A DNA stretch of 56,420 bases from CAYUQT01 sp964596165 (GTDB lineage Bacteria; Planctomycetota; Phycisphaerae; UBA1845; JAFGLZ01): positions 1-56,420 of the forward strand of contig CAZQTW010000043.1 in NCBI GenBank assembly GCA_964596165.1. The letters run 5' to 3'. Position numbers and translations under genes: made by a program. This document shows positions 53,611 to 56,420 of this stretch, piece after piece. The stretch's first letter is position 1, and each line of letters opens with the position of its first letter. The notes beneath the pieces were generated by a model. The model saw nothing but the letters and a program-made list of their open reading frames with translations, had not been told where the DNA came from and ran no database searches.

Positions 53611-55581
53611 CTACAGCAGCCTCTTCCAGTGAGCTATGCAACCTTCCCGCACGGCCTTCTCGTCGTACTTGGCGGACAGGGTTCGGGCAATCCGCTCGAG
53701 GCAGGCATCGACCTCCGACCTGCTGCCGAGGCTCGCGAGCAGCCCCTTGGCTACCGCGGGGAACCTCCCATCGGATGGCGGCCACTGCTGCCAACCCCAC
53801 AGCCCGTGCCAGCCATGGGCCGTGTCCCAGGCCAGGTAGGCGTCGAAGTAGTTGCATAGCAGCGTTTCGCACTCTGCCTTCGGCGTTGTTGGCGCAATGC
53901 CCCGTGTAAGCCTCTCCTGCGCCGCCCGCAGCCGCAGTTGCAGAAGCAAAGCCTTGGCCACGATGCCGCGATCGGGGAACAGCTTGCGACCGAAGAGGCC
54001 GGGACGCCCCAGCCTGTCTTCTCGAAGAACGCCATCAAGTCGATTGGCCAAGGCCTCAACCTTGGCCGGGTCGGGCTCCTTCAGCGCCAGGTAGCCGTCG
54101 GCAAGAAGCTCCTTGTGTTCCGGGTATAGATGGCCGGCCAGGTCCAGCAGGACCTCTCGTTCCGATCGTTTGCGGTAGTCGGCGTCCCACATGGCCGAGG
54201 TATAGAAATACACGTTGGGGAACTGGAGCAACGGTGTTTGCACGTTGCCCATAGCGCCGGCCAGCTCGGGGAACTTGTCGATTGGGTTGTCGAACGTCTG
54301 GCGGATGGCATCGATCGTCACGTTGGTGCTCGGATAGGACGGTTCCCCTTCGATACTGCCGTAGGGTAGGAAGATCGTCCTTTCCAGCACCTTCTCTTGT
54401 CGACAGATGGGCAAGAAGCTGCTGTGCGTGCACATCAGTTCCCATGGCTCGGGCAAGCCCTGCTTCGTGCCCCGCAGGGCACGAAGCTGATGCTCGTCGA
54501 GCCCCGCGGGTGAGATTCGGTCGGTGCGTCCCCACCCCCACAACAACCAGTTGATCAGCTTGGTCTGTTTGCCGTGGAGGTTATGACGATCGAGCATGGC
54601 CCGGCACCCCTGCAAGACCTTCATGTAGTCACTCAGGGGGCTGCCCGGATAGAACCCCGGATCCGAGTCGATGTTGCACACCCCGTCCGCGTTGTTGATG
54701 ATGCGGTACATGGCCTCGCGCGATGCCATGATGGCCTGGAAATGCTCAGGGTTGCCGGGGTTCAGGTCTTCCTGTGAAGGGCGCCAATACGGGCGCAGGC
54801 GGGGATCGGCCACGCCGCACCTGTCTTTGGCCACGCGGTTCGTGCACTGCATGATCCACACCTCCATGCCGTGCTTCTTCTGCGCGTAATCGACGACGCG
54901 GCGGCACTCCTCCAGGTAGGCCTGGTCTTCCGGGGAAAGTGGGACAGGCATGATCTCGATGAACGGCCAGAGATAGAACAGGGTGACGCCCTGATAGGCG
55001 AGGACGTCCAGGTATCGATGCCAGTCCTCTTCCCTCCAACTGCGGAACGAATAGGGGTAGTTGAATGCCCAGCCGTTGAAGTGCATACCCCGCCTGGTAA
55101 GCGCTGGCTTGCCGACCTGGCTCAGTCCGGTCGGCACGCACGCCGACTTGCCCTCGACCCGGATCGCCTTCATCAGCATCGCCAGGGCCGCCTTTGTCCC
55201 GCGAGACGTAGTTCCGGCGGTACTGACGTACGTTACGCCGTTCCTCGACAGGACCCTGACCCGATATCCTTCTTCGCCAAGCGCCTTGTCGGGAAGGCAT
55301 TCGGGCAGCATTCGTTGGACCGCCTTCGCCCCGACGACGACCTGAACGGGGTGCGTACCGTCCGATGAGGCAACCACCGGAATCTCATTCCCGGTCGACT
55401 CCTTGAGATACCCGGCCAACTCCTCCACGCCGTATTGCACGAAGGAGGCCTCATCCTTGTCGGCCACAATTGCTGCGCGGTCGAGGACGATGCTGTCGGC
55501 GGCCTGGGCACTCGGCACCGTGGCAACTGAAAACAGGAGCCAACCCCTTGCTGAAAGATACAAGCACAATATCTTCGTCAT
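53611..55581 (-). CDS. Exported glycoside hydrolase-like protein with GH20/GH67-type N-terminal domain
   Basis: A 656-residue protein from ATG 55581. Signal peptide (LYLSARGWLLFSVATVPSAQA) first. Residues about 30-150 form the zincin-like domain seen in front of GH20 and GH67 barrels (ADKDEASFVQYGVEELAGYL). RRGMHFNGWAFNYPYSFRSW then opens a TIM barrel (VTLFYLWPFIEIMPVP, VDYAQKKHGMEVWIMQCTNR), and NIDSDPGFYPGSPL and LINWLLWGWGR are likely substrate-site strands. A helical C-terminal part follows. The glycan substrate and catalytic acids are not certain. The ribosome site is weak. It fits the carbohydrate theme of the window. Confidence 0.75.
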   Translation of the reverse strand: MTKILCLYLSARGWLLFSVATVPSAQAADSIVLDRAAIVADKDEASFVQYGVEELAGYLKESTGNEIPVVASSDGTHPVQVVVGAKAVQRMLPECLPDKALGEEGYRVRVLSRNGVTYVSTAGTTSRGTKAALAMLMKAIRVEGKSACVPTGLSQVGKPALTRRGMHFNGWAFNYPYSFRSWREEDWHRYLDVLAYQGVTLFYLWPFIEIMPVPLSPEDQAYLEECRRVVDYAQKKHGMEVWIMQCTNRVAKDRCGVADPRLRPYWRPSQEDLNPGNPEHFQAIMASREAMYRIINNADGVCNIDSDPGFYPGSPLSDYMKVLQGCRAMLDRHNLHGKQTKLINWLLWGWGRTDRISPAGLDEHQLRALRGTKQGLPEPWELMCTHSSFLPICRQEKVLERTIFLPYGSIEGEPSYPSTNVTIDAIRQTFDNPIDKFPELAGAMGNVQTPLLQFPNVYFYTSAMWDADYRKRSEREVLLDLAGHLYPEHKELLADGYLALKEPDPAKVEALANRLDGVLREDRLGRPGLFGRKLFPDRGIVAKALLLQLRLRAAQERLTRGIAPTTPKAECETLLCNYFDAYLAWDTAHGWHGLWGWQQWPPSDGRFPAVAKGLLASLGSRSEVDACLERIARTLSAKYDEKAVREGCIAHWKRLL

Positions 55582-55904
55582 GGCATGACTCAGAGCTCTG
55601 CGGGCCCTACGGACACATGCTTGAGGCTGGCGGCGGATTCGTTCCTGGGCTTGGCGCATACCAAGCGATTCTGTAGCACGCCAGAAGGACGAGGCCCATC
55701 AGTACGCATCGTGTTGCGATCTTGTAGATCATAGCTTGCCTCGCAATCCGGCCACGGTGTCTTCGCGTGGGGTTTCGCATTCTATCCGCCCCCCAACGCC
55801 GATGCCATCAGGAAGATGAGGAGCTGACATCTCTGTGTGCGCGACAACCCTGGCAGAGTGGCCCGCCCTTAAGGGGTGGGATACAACGGATCGGCATCTC
55901 TGGG
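55582..55904. other. Intergenic region upstream of the glycosidase-like gene
   Basis: 323 nt with no supported gene. It should contain the leftward promoter. One frame (minus strand) is open but its apparent protein repeats itself because the DNA repeats, so it is rejected. Confidence 0.45.
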
Positions 55905-56074
55905 CAGTTGGTCATGAGCCCTCGGCTCTGCCGTAGAGGATGAGAATTGGGGGGCGGCCATCTTGGCCGCCGGCCGCCTCGGCCGCCTTGGCGGGCAGGA
56001 TGCCCGCCCCCCAGTGCATTTTCGGAGCAGTTGGTCATGGGCCTTCGGCCCATCCGTAGAGGATGAAAATGGGG
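55905..56074. repeat. Cluster of two direct repeats and two hairpins
   Basis: Copy one (55905-55952) and copy two (56028-56074) share about 47 nt starting CAGTTGGTCATG. Each holds a small hairpin, GAGCC-CTC-GGCTC in the first and GGGCC-TTC-GGCCC in the second, with a base-paired change. Between them are two GC-rich hairpins: GGCGGCC-ATCTT-GGCCGCC (55953-55971) and GGCGGGCA-GGA-TGCCCGCC (55990-56008). The layout looks like a mobile or regulatory intergenic repeat unit. Confidence 0.7.
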
Positions 56075-56420
56075 CGACGATCTGCCGAGCCGCCTTGTCC
56101 CCACGGCGGTTGACCTCGCTGAGGACAGCGAGGCTCGGTAGCGGGGCCCACATTTTCGAGGCAGCAGGACGGAAGGGCGTCAACGATGACCACCCAGCTC
56201 TTTCCACTCCGTGGCAGTCTCGACGGCCTTTGCGCCGAGGGCAAGGCACCTGCCAGCCGGTCCTTGGACTCGGAAATACGCAAGGCGGAGGAACACTTGG
56301 CCAGTGTATCTGCCTCTCGTCTCTCGTTGCGATTGGCCCCGTCGTGATGCTCTGGCCCCAAGTCGTTCTAGCCCGGATTATTCATACCGCTTTGGCATCT
56401 TGATGGAAAGGTTGTCCCGC
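56075..56420. other. 346-nt right-edge region without a supported gene
   Basis: No frame shows domain patterns. It includes some more short GC-rich symmetric sequence near 56100-56150 that looks like the end of the repeat cluster. The window ends here, so a gene just beyond cannot be excluded. Confidence 0.4.

Noticed and set aside
55808..56104. Minus-strand 98-codon open frame
   Set aside because: Its apparent internal protein repeat is produced by the DNA direct repeats; no ribosome site or domain.
1..56420. CRISPR arrays, rRNA genes, insertion sequences
   Set aside because: No regularly spaced repeats, no rRNA sequence and no transposase with terminal inverted repeats were seen. The only mobile trace is the integrase relic.

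Overview
The window reads as chromosome of a GC-rich Gram-negative bacterium, most probably a planctomycete (Planctomycetota, perhaps near Phycisphaerae). This is inference from gene families: Tat-exported Gfo/Idh/MocA oxidoreductases in tandem, exported TIM-barrel sugar isomerases, a DUF5009 membrane acetyltransferase homologue, a planctomycete-style pseudopilin, a HYExAFE-type protein and several exported proteins without familiar names. Most of the window is dense, ordinary chromosome, with two tRNA genes and one relic of a mobile element.

Layout. 1-6.5 kb: a cut-off C-terminal fragment, a DUF5009 protein, tRNA-Glu, a hemX-like gene overlapping hemA, then a CCA/poly(A) nucleotidyltransferase and a family 2 glycosyltransferase. 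6.9-11.4 kb: a membrane protein with a spermidine-synthase-like domain, followed 6 nt later by a GT39-like membrane protein. 11.5-15.9 kb: a leftward four-gene carbohydrate operon (isomerase, NagB-like protein lacking a catalytic Asp, SGNH hydrolase, second isomerase). 16.1-18.8 kb: glycyl-tRNA synthetase, a winged-helix regulator behind a strong promoter, and a small acidic protein. 19.1-24.4 kb, leftward: an exported lipoprotein with a degenerate metallophosphoesterase domain, hisS, a HYExAFE protein and three small membrane proteins, two of them paralogues.

24.7-29 kb, rightward: hemC overlapping a methyltransferase gene, then cheR-cheD-cheB. 29.2-30.1 kb: tRNA-Lys directly abutted by a broken tyrosine recombinase and an HTH gene, a relic of an element integrated at this tRNA. 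30.7-40.7 kb: a sulfur region. Sulfate import (sbp, cysT, cysW, cysA) and cysK run left. A Rrf2 regulator with three IscR-spaced cysteines, metY and a fused metX-metW run right. The rrf2 promoter carries a perfect palindrome over its -10 box. 40.7-46.4 kb, leftward: nadA, larE, a DinG-type helicase, a small membrane protein and prfB with its programmed frameshift. 46.8-56.4 kb: a small basic protein, two near-duplicate oxidoreductases, a pseudopilin, exported proteins, a truncated exported pseudogene, a glycosidase-like protein and a cluster of hairpin repeats.

How the genes work together. hemA and hemC supply early tetrapyrrole steps starting from glutamyl-tRNA. The sulfur block imports sulfate and makes cysteine and homocysteine, although no sulfate-reduction genes are present here. 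The exported oxidoreductases, isomerases, acetyltransferase and glycosidase-like protein fit polysaccharide or amino-sugar use. The observations I consider most worth checking are the integrase relic cut exactly at the tRNA-Lys end, the Rrf2 operator, the active-site-altered NagB-like and metallophosphoesterase proteins, the small paralogous membrane-protein operon, and the hairpin repeat pair with a compensatory base change.
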